In this document: piece by piece, positions 30,677 to 41,913 of the stretch | Layout of the letters: each line of letters begins with the position of its first letter | How positions within the stretch are numbered: the stretch's first letter is position 1 | Assembly (NCBI GenBank): GCA_017527205.1 | Contig: JAFXQK010000067.1 | Location: 62,001-126,000 of the forward strand | DNA length: 64,000 nucleotides | Source of the DNA: Lachnospiraceae bacterium | GTDB lineage: Bacteria; Bacillota; Clostridia; Lachnospirales; Lachnospiraceae | Direction: 5' to 3' | Notes under the pieces: model-generated | Seen by the model: only the letters and a program-made list of their open reading frames with translations | Told to the model about the DNA's origin: nothing | Database searches by the model: none | Made by a program: the position numbers and the translations under genes

Positions 30677-32473
30677 TTAGAATTCGAATGCTTCCAGCAG
30701 GCCCTTGATGCCGCCCTCTTGATATATTTTTTTGTAATAGCTGACCTCGTCTGCGATCAGTTCATCAATCACCTGCATGCCAAGAAGCTCCACGGGCGCC
30801 TGATCATCCGTCATGACACCGTCGATTTTACCTGCTTCGCCGTTACCCACCGAACGAACCGGGGTATATGCCTCAAGGTTCTCCGTCACTCTCTGCATCA
30901 TGGCAAGAAGCTCGCCATTTTCTTCGCTCTCGAGGTTCTTCGCCATGGTTTCAAGAATCTCCGCATTCTCGGAAGCAAAGAACTCGCGGTTAGACGTTCC
31001 CCGAACGTTCACCTGATAGCAGGTTGGAAATACGCTGCTGATGGTCTGCGCCAGCGCATAGGTAATGCCCTGCTTTTCGCTCTGTCCGCGCATGTTCATG
31101 TTGACAACCATGACCCCGCCCGGATTCAAATGCTCCTTAACCATCGTAAAAAACTCCACGGATGACATCTGAAACGGAATCGTGATGTCCTGGTAGGCGT
31201 CGACCATGATCACGTCATAAGTCTCTTTTACGGCATTAAGATACGCACGCCCATCATAGGTATAAACCGGAATCTCGTCAGATAGATGAAAATATTCCCG
31301 CGCAAGTCTCGTAATGTCCTCGTCAATCTCGACACCCTCCACGCGGATTCCGTCAAAAAAACGGTTACACTGCGTTGCATAGGTTCCCGTCCCCATGCCA
31401 AGGATTAGCATGTCAAGCCCATCCTTTTCCTTCACTCCCGCCATATACGGCGCCGCCATGGCATAGTCATAATACATCCCCGTCAGCTTTCCGTCCTTCT
31501 CATATACGGACTGAACGCCAAACAGTACGTTCGTGGAAAGATAAGTTCTCTTATCATCCTCCCGCACCTGCAGGTAGTTATAAACTGACTCGCCCTCAAA
31601 AACGAGATCCTTCTCCCAAAAGGCGAAGCTGTCCGATCTTCCCGTAAAGCACGCCACGATAAACACGATAATGCCAGCAGTAATCTTAGCCGCATTTTTC
31701 CCCTTGTTGCTGCCTTTCTCCTTATCGTTGCTGCCTGTTTTCTCGTTCCCGTTGCCAGAGTTTTCGTCACTGACACCTTGACTCGTTCTTCCTCTGCCCT
31801 GCTCCTTGTTGCCATCGCCCGGTCTGGCGCTCCCTGAGCCATGATCCTCATATGGGCTAAAGAAATACAGAATCGCTAACAATAAAAGGATTCCGGCAAA
31901 GATCAGGAAGGTAATGGAAGTTCCCACGGCAGGTATCGTCAGGAAGGTTGGCACAAAGGTACCAATGATGCTGCCAATCGTATTGAAGGCATTCAGCATT
32001 CCAACCGTCTTGCCGCTGTCGCCGAGATCATCCACCGTAAACTTTACCAGAGAGGGCGTCACCGTTCCCAAAAGGAACAGCGGAAATACAAAGATCACCA
32101 TACACGCCGCAAATGCCGCCCAAATCAGGAACATGTGATTTACGGAGAAAATCATCACGGCCGAAATCCCGATGATCACGTACTTTCCAATCACGGGAAT
32201 CAGCGCAATCCAAATTGCCGCCAAAATAATCCTTCCATACAGCCTGTCCGGATCCGGCCTCTTATCTGCCGCCCGGCCACCATAGATATTACCCAGCGCC
32301 ATCGCAATCATAATCGTCCCAATAATGATCGTCCAGACAATCTGCGATGAACTAAAATATGGGGCAAGCAACCTGCTTGCCCCTAACTCTACCGCCATCA
32401 CGGACATCCCCGCAAAAAACTCCGTAAGATATAAATATATCTTATTACTTAAAATTTTTCTTTTTCCGCTCAT
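30677..32473 (-). CDS. Membrane-fused spermidine synthase-like protein
   Basis: Protein of 598 aa. Residues about 10-215 have seven or so membrane helices (MAVELGASRLLAPYFSSSQ, GNIYGGRAADKR) as in fused MFS/spermidine synthase proteins. A low-complexity Gly/Asn/Lys linker (about 215-260) and another helix follow. The C-terminal Rossmann domain (about 290-510) has LILGMGTGTYATQ, VEIDEDITRLARE, DVIMVDAYQD and the polyamine-synthase fold. The key YYDYAM and D-A-Y residues are kept in part; whether it makes polyamines is uncertain. It is 9 nt downstream of lacZ on the same strand. Confidence 0.85.
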   Translation of the reverse strand: MSGKRKILSNKIYLYLTEFFAGMSVMAVELGASRLLAPYFSSSQIVWTIIIGTIMIAMALGNIYGGRAADKRPDPDRLYGRIILAAIWIALIPVIGKYVIIGISAVMIFSVNHMFLIWAAFAACMVIFVFPLFLLGTVTPSLVKFTVDDLGDSGKTVGMLNAFNTIGSIIGTFVPTFLTIPAVGTSITFLIFAGILLLLAILYFFSPYEDHGSGSARPGDGNKEQGRGRTSQGVSDENSGNGNEKTGSNDKEKGSNKGKNAAKITAGIIVFIVACFTGRSDSFAFWEKDLVFEGESVYNYLQVREDDKRTYLSTNVLFGVQSVYEKDGKLTGMYYDYAMAAPYMAGVKEKDGLDMLILGMGTGTYATQCNRFFDGIRVEGVEIDEDITRLAREYFHLSDEIPVYTYDGRAYLNAVKETYDVIMVDAYQDITIPFQMSSVEFFTMVKEHLNPGGVMVVNMNMRGQSEKQGITYALAQTISSVFPTCYQVNVRGTSNREFFASENAEILETMAKNLESEENGELLAMMQRVTENLEAYTPVRSVGNGEAGKIDGVMTDDQAPVELLGMQVIDELIADEVSYYKKIYQEGGIKGLLEAFEF

Positions 32474-32482
32474 AAAACTTGC

Positions 32483-35533
<3,051 letters not shown>

Positions 35534-35541
35534 TTATGAAT

Positions 35542-36642
35542 CTAGCTCCAAAAGCCTGAAACAAAGGTCATCAGCGCGATCCAGGTGTAAACCGAATAGT
35601 AGATGCCCAGCTGATCCACTCCGGTTCGTAATAGCTCCTCTGCTTCCTTCCTGGTAAATAAGCAGAAGCTTCCAACGCATTCTCCGCCGACATTTCCCGC
35701 CATGGTCATCGTTGGCTCCTCGTCGCGATAGAGCGTCATCTGTACCATGGCATTGCTCTCGTCCGAAATGCCAGGAGAGCTAAATAAGAACGGGTTCACA
35801 AGCTTTATTTCATCCGTCTCCTCAAAGGTCAGTCCCGTCTCCTCAGAGAGCTCGCGAATGGCCGTGCGGAACACGGGATTCTCCTCCTCGAGATCCTCCG
35901 GATCCAGAAGTCCTGCGGGAACGCCTAACAGGAATTGACCCGTGGGAAATCTTAACTCGCGCAGTAACAAAAGCCTTGGCTCCTTGCCCTTGCACTTTAA
36001 GATCACAACACATCCAACGGCATCCGGCTGCATGGCACGGAAGGCCTTCTCGTCCTTCAGTGCAACCAGATCCTCTTTATCGCGGCGGGTGGACATGAAA
36101 TAATGTCTCCCCGGGAAATAACTCAAATCAAAGGTTTTCAGGAATTTGCGATCGACGAGCTCCGTAATGTTCTCCTTAGTCAGCTTCGGTTTGGAAACCG
36201 CGGATGCCAGCTTGTCACCATGATAGGTAAGCTCCAGCTCGATATCGTTTTTCCCTTCCATCAGGTCCTTCAGGAAGCACTTGTCCCCCTCCCAAAGCGG
36301 CAGGGACGGAATCTCTTCAAAGCTTACCCAGCGAAGCTCACCCTCTGCGCAGTTCTCCGTCAGCTCTCCGCGAAAGCCAGTCGCGGTATAGAGATAGGTG
36401 ATCTCATCCTCCCATGGATCCAGCCAAAACAGGATTTTCCCGCGATAGGTAAATTCCGTCAGCTCCAGCCCGGTCTCCTCGCGCACCTCGCGCACCAGAC
36501 ACTGCTCGGGCGTCTCGCCAGGCTCCAGCTTTCCGCCCACGCCGATCCACTTCCCGGCATTGGGATCCTGTTTCTTTTTATTGCGATAGAGCATCAGGTA
36601 CTTCCCATCCTGCTCCACATAACATAGCGTTGATTCAATCAT
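35542..36642 (-). CDS. Tandem Nudix protein (MutT-like + ADP-ribose pyrophosphatase-like)
   Basis: A 366-aa protein with two Nudix hydrolase domains. Domain 1 (about 1-150) has a canonical box, GGKLEPGETPEQCLVREV followed by REETGLEL, like MutT-type 8-oxo-dGTP hydrolases. Domain 2 (about 170-360) has PAGLLDPEDLEEENPVFRTA then IRELSEETGL: the loop before the REx2EE helix is longer than the consensus, as in ADP-ribose pyrophosphatases. Two separate activities or one regulatory domain are possible. ATG at 36642 sits just after the small Lys/Ala-rich gene. Confidence 0.88.
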   Translation of the reverse strand: MIESTLCYVEQDGKYLMLYRNKKKQDPNAGKWIGVGGKLEPGETPEQCLVREVREETGLELTEFTYRGKILFWLDPWEDEITYLYTATGFRGELTENCAEGELRWVSFEEIPSLPLWEGDKCFLKDLMEGKNDIELELTYHGDKLASAVSKPKLTKENITELVDRKFLKTFDLSYFPGRHYFMSTRRDKEDLVALKDEKAFRAMQPDAVGCVVILKCKGKEPRLLLLRELRFPTGQFLLGVPAGLLDPEDLEEENPVFRTAIRELSEETGLTFEETDEIKLVNPFLFSSPGISDESNAMVQMTLYRDEEPTMTMAGNVGGECVGSFCLFTRKEAEELLRTGVDQLGIYYSVYTWIALMTFVSGFWS

Positions 36643-36654
36643 GCCATTGCTCCC

Positions 36655-37350
36655 CTACAGTTTCTCAACGGGTAGGAAGGGCTCGAAATTCTCCGTGTCA
36701 GAACCGATCTTGCCGCCAAACTCCTTGAGAAAGGTCGTCATCACCTTCTGAACAAGCTCCGAATTGGTGGACTCGTAATCACAGGACAGCACCTGCTTCG
36801 TGCGAAGGTCATTTAAGATCTTTAAGTCTTCCTTATCCAGGCTCTCACGAATGTCCTCAAACGTAATGACGCCTTCCTTGGTCGTAATCTCGAGAATGCA
36901 CTCGTCCTCCCAAACCTCAACTGCCTTTCTGTCAAGGAAATCCAGCGCCTTCGCAAGACTCTTCGCCGTCGTCTTCTTCGGAAGAAGATACAGGAAATCA
37001 CGCGGCTCCTTTACCATCTTCTTTACGGCAGCCTTCCCATCCTTCGCCACACTCTTTTCGTTCTTTACGGCCTTACCAGCTCCAGTAGCCTTATATTTCT
37101 CTCCTGCCTTGCCAGCTCCAGCAGCCTTATATTTCTCAGCGTTTTTTCCTACACCTGCCGTCTTGGGTCTGTCTCCCGATTTTCCCCTTTCGGCGGTCTT
37201 AGCCTTATCTGCTGCTTTACTTACCGTCTTATCTGCTGCATTATTTACAGGCTTCTCCTGTTTCTTCCCCGTGTACATCTTCTCCCAGGGCTTATCATCC
37301 GCCGACTTCTTCTTTACCTTCATATTCGCTAAATTCTTACGCTCAGCCAT
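36655..37350 (-). CDS. Lys/Ala-rich repeat protein with conserved C-terminal domain
   Basis: A 231-aa basic protein, not recognised. Residues 1-110 are disordered and rich in Lys/Ala/Gly, with 12-aa repeats (GAGKAGEKYKAT). Residues about 115-231 form a folded part beginning DFLYLLPKKTTAKSLAKAL and including CDYESTNSELVQKVM. No catalytic motif seen. It lies 13 nt upstream of the tandem Nudix gene and is probably co-transcribed. The basic tail suggests nucleic-acid binding (inference). Confidence 0.65.
   Translation of the reverse strand: MAERKNLANMKVKKKSADDKPWEKMYTGKKQEKPVNNAADKTVSKAADKAKTAERGKSGDRPKTAGVGKNAEKYKAAGAGKAGEKYKATGAGKAVKNEKSVAKDGKAAVKKMVKEPRDFLYLLPKKTTAKSLAKALDFLDRKAVEVWEDECILEITTKEGVITFEDIRESLDKEDLKILNDLRTKQVLSCDYESTNSELVQKVMTTFLKEFGGKIGSDTENFEPFLPVEKL
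37071..37141. repeat. 36-bp in-frame repeat
   Basis: Two near-identical 36-bp units (37071-37106 and 37107-37141) coding for the 12-aa repeats of the Lys/Ala-rich protein. Confidence 0.8.
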
Positions 37351-37360
37351 CGTATTCCCT

Positions 37361-37478
37361 CATTCTTCAATACTGATCAAACCATTCCCATACAATCCCA
37401 CATCTTCAACACTGATCAAACCATTCTTATGCAATCCCACATCTTCAACACTGATCAAACCATTCTTATGCAATCCCA
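37361..37478. repeat. Three 39-40-bp tandem repeats upstream of the Lys/Ala-rich gene
   Basis: Units 37361-37400, 37401-37439, 37440-37478; units 2 and 3 are identical. Each has the palindrome TGATCA. They lie 10-130 nt before the start codon, in the leader or promoter. No spacers. Confidence 0.9.
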
Positions 37479-37548
37479 CATAGAGCTTTCATAAAAATCA
37501 AATCGGATATAGAACTTTCGAACATATCAAATGAAAACTTGCAAGAGC

Positions 37549-37621
37549 CTCGAGGGGAAGGTTTGGATAGTCTTTTCAGGTCTAATGGTTACTGGAAAGA
37601 CTATCCAAACCTAACCCCGAG
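37549..37621 (-). other. Long hairpin after pepF
   Basis: Arms of about 30 nt (37549-37578, 37592-37621) pair almost throughout, inner part GGTTTGGATAGTCTTT with AAAGACTATCCAAACC and outer CTCG/CGAG with GGGG/CCCC. Loop 13 nt. It has no T-run on either side, so it may be a processing or stabilising structure, or a weak terminator of pepF (stop 27 nt away). Confidence 0.6.
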
Positions 37622-37647
37622 TCCTTCCATACTTTCCTCAGAAAGCT

Positions 37648-39447
37648 CTACCCAACCAGCTTCTCCATCTCGGCCAGGATTTCCTCAAATGCCTTCATTG
37701 CCGCTTCAATCGGAGCAGCCGTCTCCATGTTCACGCCCGCAATTTTCAGAAGCTCTACGGGTGGCTGGCTACATCCGCCGGAAAGGAATTTCTTATATCT
37801 TTCCACCGCAGGTGCGCCCTCGCTTAGGATTGCCTTTGCGATTGCCACGGATGCGGAGAAGGAGGTTGCATACTGGTAAACATAGAAGTCATAATAGAAG
37901 TGCGGAATTCTCGCCCACTCGTATGCAATCTGCTCATCGGAGATCATGTCGGGTCCATAATATTTCTTGTTCAGCTCGTAGTACATTTGATTCAGATTCT
38001 CAGCGTTCAGGCTCTCCCCGCTCTCGCAAAGGGTGTTACTCTTCATCTCGAACTCCGCGAACTGTGTCTGGCGGAATACGGTGCCCTTGAAGCTGTCGAG
38101 ATAATGATTGAGCAGATATGCGCGCTCCTTCTTATCCTCGGTATTCTTCAAAAGGTATTCCATCAAAAGGATCTCGTTGGTCGTGGAAGCAACCTCCGCC
38201 ACGAAGATCTTGTAATTGGCATAAATGAATGGCTGATGTTCATTGGAATAGCAGCTGTGAAGCGCATGTCCCATCTCATGAGCCAGCGTAAACATATTGT
38301 CGAGGGTACTGTTATAATTGAGCAGCACGTAAGGGTGCGTGCCATAAGCACCGGCAGAATAGGCTCCGCTTCTCTTTCCCTCATTCTCATAAACGTCGAT
38401 CCAACGGTTTGCGAAGCCCTCACGAAGCTTTGCCAGATAATCCTCACCGAGTGGTGTCAGCGCTTTCAAAACGGTCGCCTTCGCTTCCTCGAAAGAAACC
38501 TCCTTCGCAACGCCCTCGATCATGGGCGTATAAATGTCATACATGTGAAGCTCGTCTAAGCCCAGGCATTTCTTACGAAGGCGCACGTAGCGATGCAACA
38601 GCTCTACGTTCGCATCAATGGTATCTACCAGATTCTTATAAACCTGCGGAGAAACATTGTTATGATCTACGGCTGCTTCCAGCGTGGAATTGTATTTTCT
38701 GGCCTTGGCATTAAAGATCTGCATCTTCACCTGGCCATTGTAGAGGCTCGCCAGGGTATTGTTGAACTGCTTGTACACGGAATACATCTTCTCAAAGGCT
38801 TCCTTGCGCACCCTGCGATCTGAAGATTCCATCAGGATGCCATATCTGCCGTGCGTGATGCGAACAGTATCGCCCTTGTCATCCACCATCTCAGGGAACT
38901 CCAGGTCTGCATTGTTGAGAATAGAAAAGGTGTCGGAAGGAACCTGGCTCATCTCCGTCGTCTGTGCAACAAGCTTTTCCATCTCGGCAGATAAGCAATG
39001 CGCCTTCATGCGGCGAATCTCGTCAATCTCCTTGCGATAGAATTCCAGGCCAGGCTCTGCCTGATAAAACTTCTCAAGCGTCTCGTCGTCAAGCGCAATG
39101 ATTTCCGGCTGAGCAAATGACATCATCTCAGCCCCCTGCGCATACAGACTCATCATCTTCGCGCTCATGGCCTGATGCTTCGTGTTCTTCTGGTCCTGAT
39201 CAAATAAACGCTCCGCGTAGTTATATGCGAGATCAAGCTTTTCGCCATAGGCAGCGTCCCACTCGAGCATCTGCAGGAGATTTGCTGCGCTTTCTGACAG
39301 CTTTCCCTCCATGCCTGCGATCTTCTCAGCAAGGGCACTGATCTCCTCCAGGTCCTTCTCCCAATCCTGTACGGTGGCATACATATCCTCCACCTTCCAG
39401 GTATCCTCTATGCGGACGTCTTCTCTCTTCAATAATTCCTTTGCCAT
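37648..39447 (-). CDS. pepF: Oligoendopeptidase F
   Basis: Zinc metallopeptidase (M3B) that cuts short peptides in the cytoplasm, 599 aa. The zinc site is LAHEMGHALHS (HExxH) with a downstream conserved Glu in FVAEVASTTNE. The C-terminal FPYQYATSF-like region appears as FYVYQYATSFSAS. The frame is open to 39525, but the ATG at 39447 (MAKELLKRED) has AAAGGA 10 nt upstream and matches normal family length. It starts 34 nt after the small 75-aa gene. Confidence 0.95.
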   Translation of the reverse strand: MAKELLKREDVRIEDTWKVEDMYATVQDWEKDLEEISALAEKIAGMEGKLSESAANLLQMLEWDAAYGEKLDLAYNYAERLFDQDQKNTKHQAMSAKMMSLYAQGAEMMSFAQPEIIALDDETLEKFYQAEPGLEFYRKEIDEIRRMKAHCLSAEMEKLVAQTTEMSQVPSDTFSILNNADLEFPEMVDDKGDTVRITHGRYGILMESSDRRVRKEAFEKMYSVYKQFNNTLASLYNGQVKMQIFNAKARKYNSTLEAAVDHNNVSPQVYKNLVDTIDANVELLHRYVRLRKKCLGLDELHMYDIYTPMIEGVAKEVSFEEAKATVLKALTPLGEDYLAKLREGFANRWIDVYENEGKRSGAYSAGAYGTHPYVLLNYNSTLDNMFTLAHEMGHALHSCYSNEHQPFIYANYKIFVAEVASTTNEILLMEYLLKNTEDKKERAYLLNHYLDSFKGTVFRQTQFAEFEMKSNTLCESGESLNAENLNQMYYELNKKYYGPDMISDEQIAYEWARIPHFYYDFYVYQYATSFSASVAIAKAILSEGAPAVERYKKFLSGGCSQPPVELLKIAGVNMETAAPIEAAMKAFEEILAEMEKLVG

Positions 39448-39481
39448 ATTTCTGATTTCCTTTCCCCAGATTTCGTAAATT

Positions 39482-39709
39482 CTAAATGCCAAAATTGCCA
39501 AAGCCTCGCAGTAATTCCAAATCACTTGCCTTGACCTTTAAACTCGTCTCAATGCGCTCGTTATCCGGCGTCGTTACAACAATCTCTATGACAGTATCCT
39601 CCTTAATTCCCCTCTGCGCCACTGCCTTGCAAAATGCGGGAAACTTTGGATGATTCTCCTTAAACGTATTCCAGGCTCCCATGAATTTCATCATTCCGCC
39701 AAAATCCAT
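39482..39709 (-). CDS. Conserved 75-aa small protein
   Basis: Short protein of unknown role. N-terminus MDFGGMMKFMGAWNTFKENH, then an RGIKEDTVIEI strand segment. No membrane helix. A GGAGGAG site 8 nt before ATG supports translation. It precedes pepF by 34 nt and is probably its operon mate. Confidence 0.75.
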   Translation of the reverse strand: MDFGGMMKFMGAWNTFKENHPKFPAFCKAVAQRGIKEDTVIEIVVTTPDNERIETSLKVKASDLELLRGFGNFGI

Positions 39710-39915
39710 TGCTTCTCTCCTCCATAGTTATCTCAGGGTACACTACAACAATCCTATTATACTCGCTTTCCATTTTGTTTTCAACTTAAAAAGCGGCTTT
39801 TCGCAAAAACTTTCTCGCCTTTTTACCATATTTTGTGCATTGTTTTTCATTTCTAGCTGATTTATGCTGTTCTTGTAACATTTCTGTAACATTTTCATGT
39901 GAAAGGAGAAAAAAT

Positions 39916-40767
39916 ATGAGGAAATCATTCATTTTCATCGGAACCATCATCACGACACTCGGCATCGTCTTCTCGCCCATATCATCCAAGGCCAGCTGCA
40001 ACATACAGGTCATGCCGGGTAACAACTTACAGGCTCCCTCCGTGGCATGTCGGAAAGAAGCCGTTCCAAATCCTAATTGCTATGTAAGTACATCCAATTC
40101 CTGCAATCTCAATCAGTTTCTACAGGAATATCTGGCCAGGAATTATCCCGCCCTGTCGTACTATTTTACGTTATCTTGTCCCGGTCAGGAGTCCAGCGCT
40201 CCCAACGCCGAGACTCCCTGCGGCCCGGAGGAGCAGACTTCCGCTCCCGGCGAAGTCATTAACACCCCGGAGGAGCAGACTCCCGCTCCCGGCGAAGTCG
40301 TTAACACCCCGGAGGAGCAGACTCCCGCTCCCGGCGAAGCCGTTAACACCCCGGAGGAGCAGACTCCCGCTCCTGATGAAGTTCTGGCGCCGGCAACCTA
40401 TGAGGAGCAGGTGGTCGCACTTGTCAATGAGGAGCGTGCAAAGGAAGGCTTGCCTGCCCTGAAGGTGGATGAAACCCTGCAGGCAGCTGCCCTGGCCCGC
40501 GCCAAGGAAACCGTGCAGCGCTTCTCTCACACGAGACCAAACGGTGCTTCTTGCTTCACGATCTTGAAGGAATATGGCATCAGCTATCATTACGCCGGAG
40601 AGAACATCGCCTATGGTCAACGCACTCCTGAAGAGGTGGTGGGTGCATGGATGAACAGTGCGGGACACCGCGCAAACATCATGAGCGAGAACTTTACGAC
40701 CATTGGCATCGGCTACTACCAGACCGCTAACGGAACCAAGTATTGGTCACAGCTCTTCCTCTCCTGA
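39916..40767 (+). CDS. Secreted CAP-domain (SCP-like) protein
   Basis: Extracellular protein of 283 aa. Signal peptide (about 1-27, ending SSKA). A Cys-containing region (about 28-95), then a Pro/Glu-rich stalk of four 14-aa repeats (EEQTPAPGEVVNTP), then a CAP domain (about 165-283): LVNEERAKEGLP, FSHTRPNG, HYAGENIAYGQ, GHRANIMSENFTTIGIGYY, all typical of the YkwD group. Function of bacterial CAP proteins is poorly known. Start: ATG after AAAGGAG; the frame is open upstream but without a site. Followed by a terminator. Confidence 0.9.
   Translation: MRKSFIFIGTIITTLGIVFSPISSKASCNIQVMPGNNLQAPSVACRKEAVPNPNCYVSTSNSCNLNQFLQEYLARNYPALSYYFTLSCPGQESSAPNAETPCGPEEQTSAPGEVINTPEEQTPAPGEVVNTPEEQTPAPGEAVNTPEEQTPAPDEVLAPATYEEQVVALVNEERAKEGLPALKVDETLQAAALARAKETVQRFSHTRPNGASCFTILKEYGISYHYAGENIAYGQRTPEEVVGAWMNSAGHRANIMSENFTTIGIGYYQTANGTKYWSQLFLS
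40225..40380. repeat. 42-bp in-frame repeats in the CAP protein stalk
   Basis: Copies start at 40225, 40267, 40309 and 40351 (the last partly diverged), each coding 14 aa. G/C-rich relative to the neighbourhood. Confidence 0.9.
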
Positions 40768-40807
40768 TCCGCCACGCGAAATCACCCTCCTAAGCATAGA
40801 TTCCACC

Positions 40808-40857
40808 ACTGGGACAACATGGGACAGCATTTACGCTTCCCATGTTGTTCCTTTTTA
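40808..40857 (+). terminator. Terminator of the CAP-domain gene
   Basis: GGGACAACATGGG, 14-nt loop, CCCATGTTGTTCC, TTTTT; one mismatch in the stem. Confidence 0.85.
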
Positions 40858-40978
40858 CGTAACTATCGCTTTTCGAAACCCGACATTTTCTTTGCCTCAA
40901 CATGCAATTCTTTTCTCATGCTGATTTTTCGATGCCTGCGTGCCCTAAAAAGTGTCTATAATTTTAACGCAGCAGGGC

Positions 40979-41023
40979 AAAAAAATACCTCTTATAAGGT
41001 TCCAGAAAACTCATAAGAGGTAT
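40979..41023 (-). terminator. Terminator after metF
   Basis: Minus strand ATACCTCTTAT, 17-nt loop, ATAAGAGGTAT, then TTTTTTT; 14 nt after the metF stop. Confidence 0.85.
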
Positions 41024-41036
41024 AGGTCAAACTGTT

Positions 41037-41906
41037 TTACAGCTCTAATATTTTCGATAAATTTTCCATAATGGCACTGGCCACTGTAGGATTGTTCATG
41101 GAGTACACGTGTACGGTGCGGAAGCCATTCGCAAACAGATCAATAATCTGATCCGTTGCATAAGCGATGCCCGCCTGACGCATGCATTCCGGCGTACTGC
41201 CAAAGGTATCAAGAATTCTGCGAAACCTCTGCGGCAGCTGGGAACCTGAGAGCTTCAAGGTACGCTTCATCTGCGTTGCATTGACAATCGGCATGATGCC
41301 GGGATGTACCGGCACAAAAATGCCTGCCTCGCGGAGCTGATACATATAGCTGTAAAAGGCCGCATTGTCAAAAAACATCTGCGTGATCAGGAAGTCCATT
41401 CCTGCGTCAACCTTCTCCTTCAGGTACTTAATGTCCTCCTGCTGCGTCTCTGCCTCGGGATGCGTCTCGGGATAGCATGCTCCCGCGATGCAGAAATTCG
41501 GATCAAATTCCTTGATTTCCCGAACCAATTCAATGGCATGGCGGAAGTTTTTCTCCGTGGGTTCAAAGCCCTCCGGGCGGTCTCCGCGCAGTGCCAGAAT
41601 GTTCTGAATGCCCTTCTCCTTTAGGAGTACCAGCTGTCTGTCAACGGTTTCCTTATCGGAGGTAATGCAGGTCAGGTGCGCCATCATGGGTACGCCCTGC
41701 TCCTCCTGAAGCTGCCTTGCGATCTCCACCGTATATTCGCTGGTGCCACCACCCGCTCCATAGGTCACGCTCATAAAAGCAGGCTTTAAATCCGCAATCT
41801 TTCTCGCCGCCGTCACGACAGTCTCCATGTTGTCCTTTGTCTTTGGAGGAAACACCTCAAAGGAAACGGAATAGTTCTTTTCTGCCACAATTTCACTGAT
41901 TTTCAT
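41037..41906 (-). CDS. metF: 5,10-methylenetetrahydrofolate reductase
   Basis: Flavoenzyme making 5-methyl-tetrahydrofolate for methionine synthesis and, in acetogens, the Wood-Ljungdahl branch. 289 aa, full length. Motifs: SFEVFPPKT near the N-terminus with catalytic Glu, VTYGAGGG, HLTCI, LRGDRPEG, AGACYPETHPEA, ITQMFFDN. No S-box or other methionine riboswitch is visible upstream because the lipoprotein gene ends 7 nt before it; regulation is not evident. Followed by a strong terminator. Confidence 0.95.
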   Translation of the reverse strand: MKISEIVAEKNYSVSFEVFPPKTKDNMETVVTAARKIADLKPAFMSVTYGAGGGTSEYTVEIARQLQEEQGVPMMAHLTCITSDKETVDRQLVLLKEKGIQNILALRGDRPEGFEPTEKNFRHAIELVREIKEFDPNFCIAGACYPETHPEAETQQEDIKYLKEKVDAGMDFLITQMFFDNAAFYSYMYQLREAGIFVPVHPGIMPIVNATQMKRTLKLSGSQLPQRFRRILDTFGSTPECMRQAGIAYATDQIIDLFANGFRTVHVYSMNNPTVASAIMENLSKILEL

Positions 41907-41913
41907 GTTTTAG

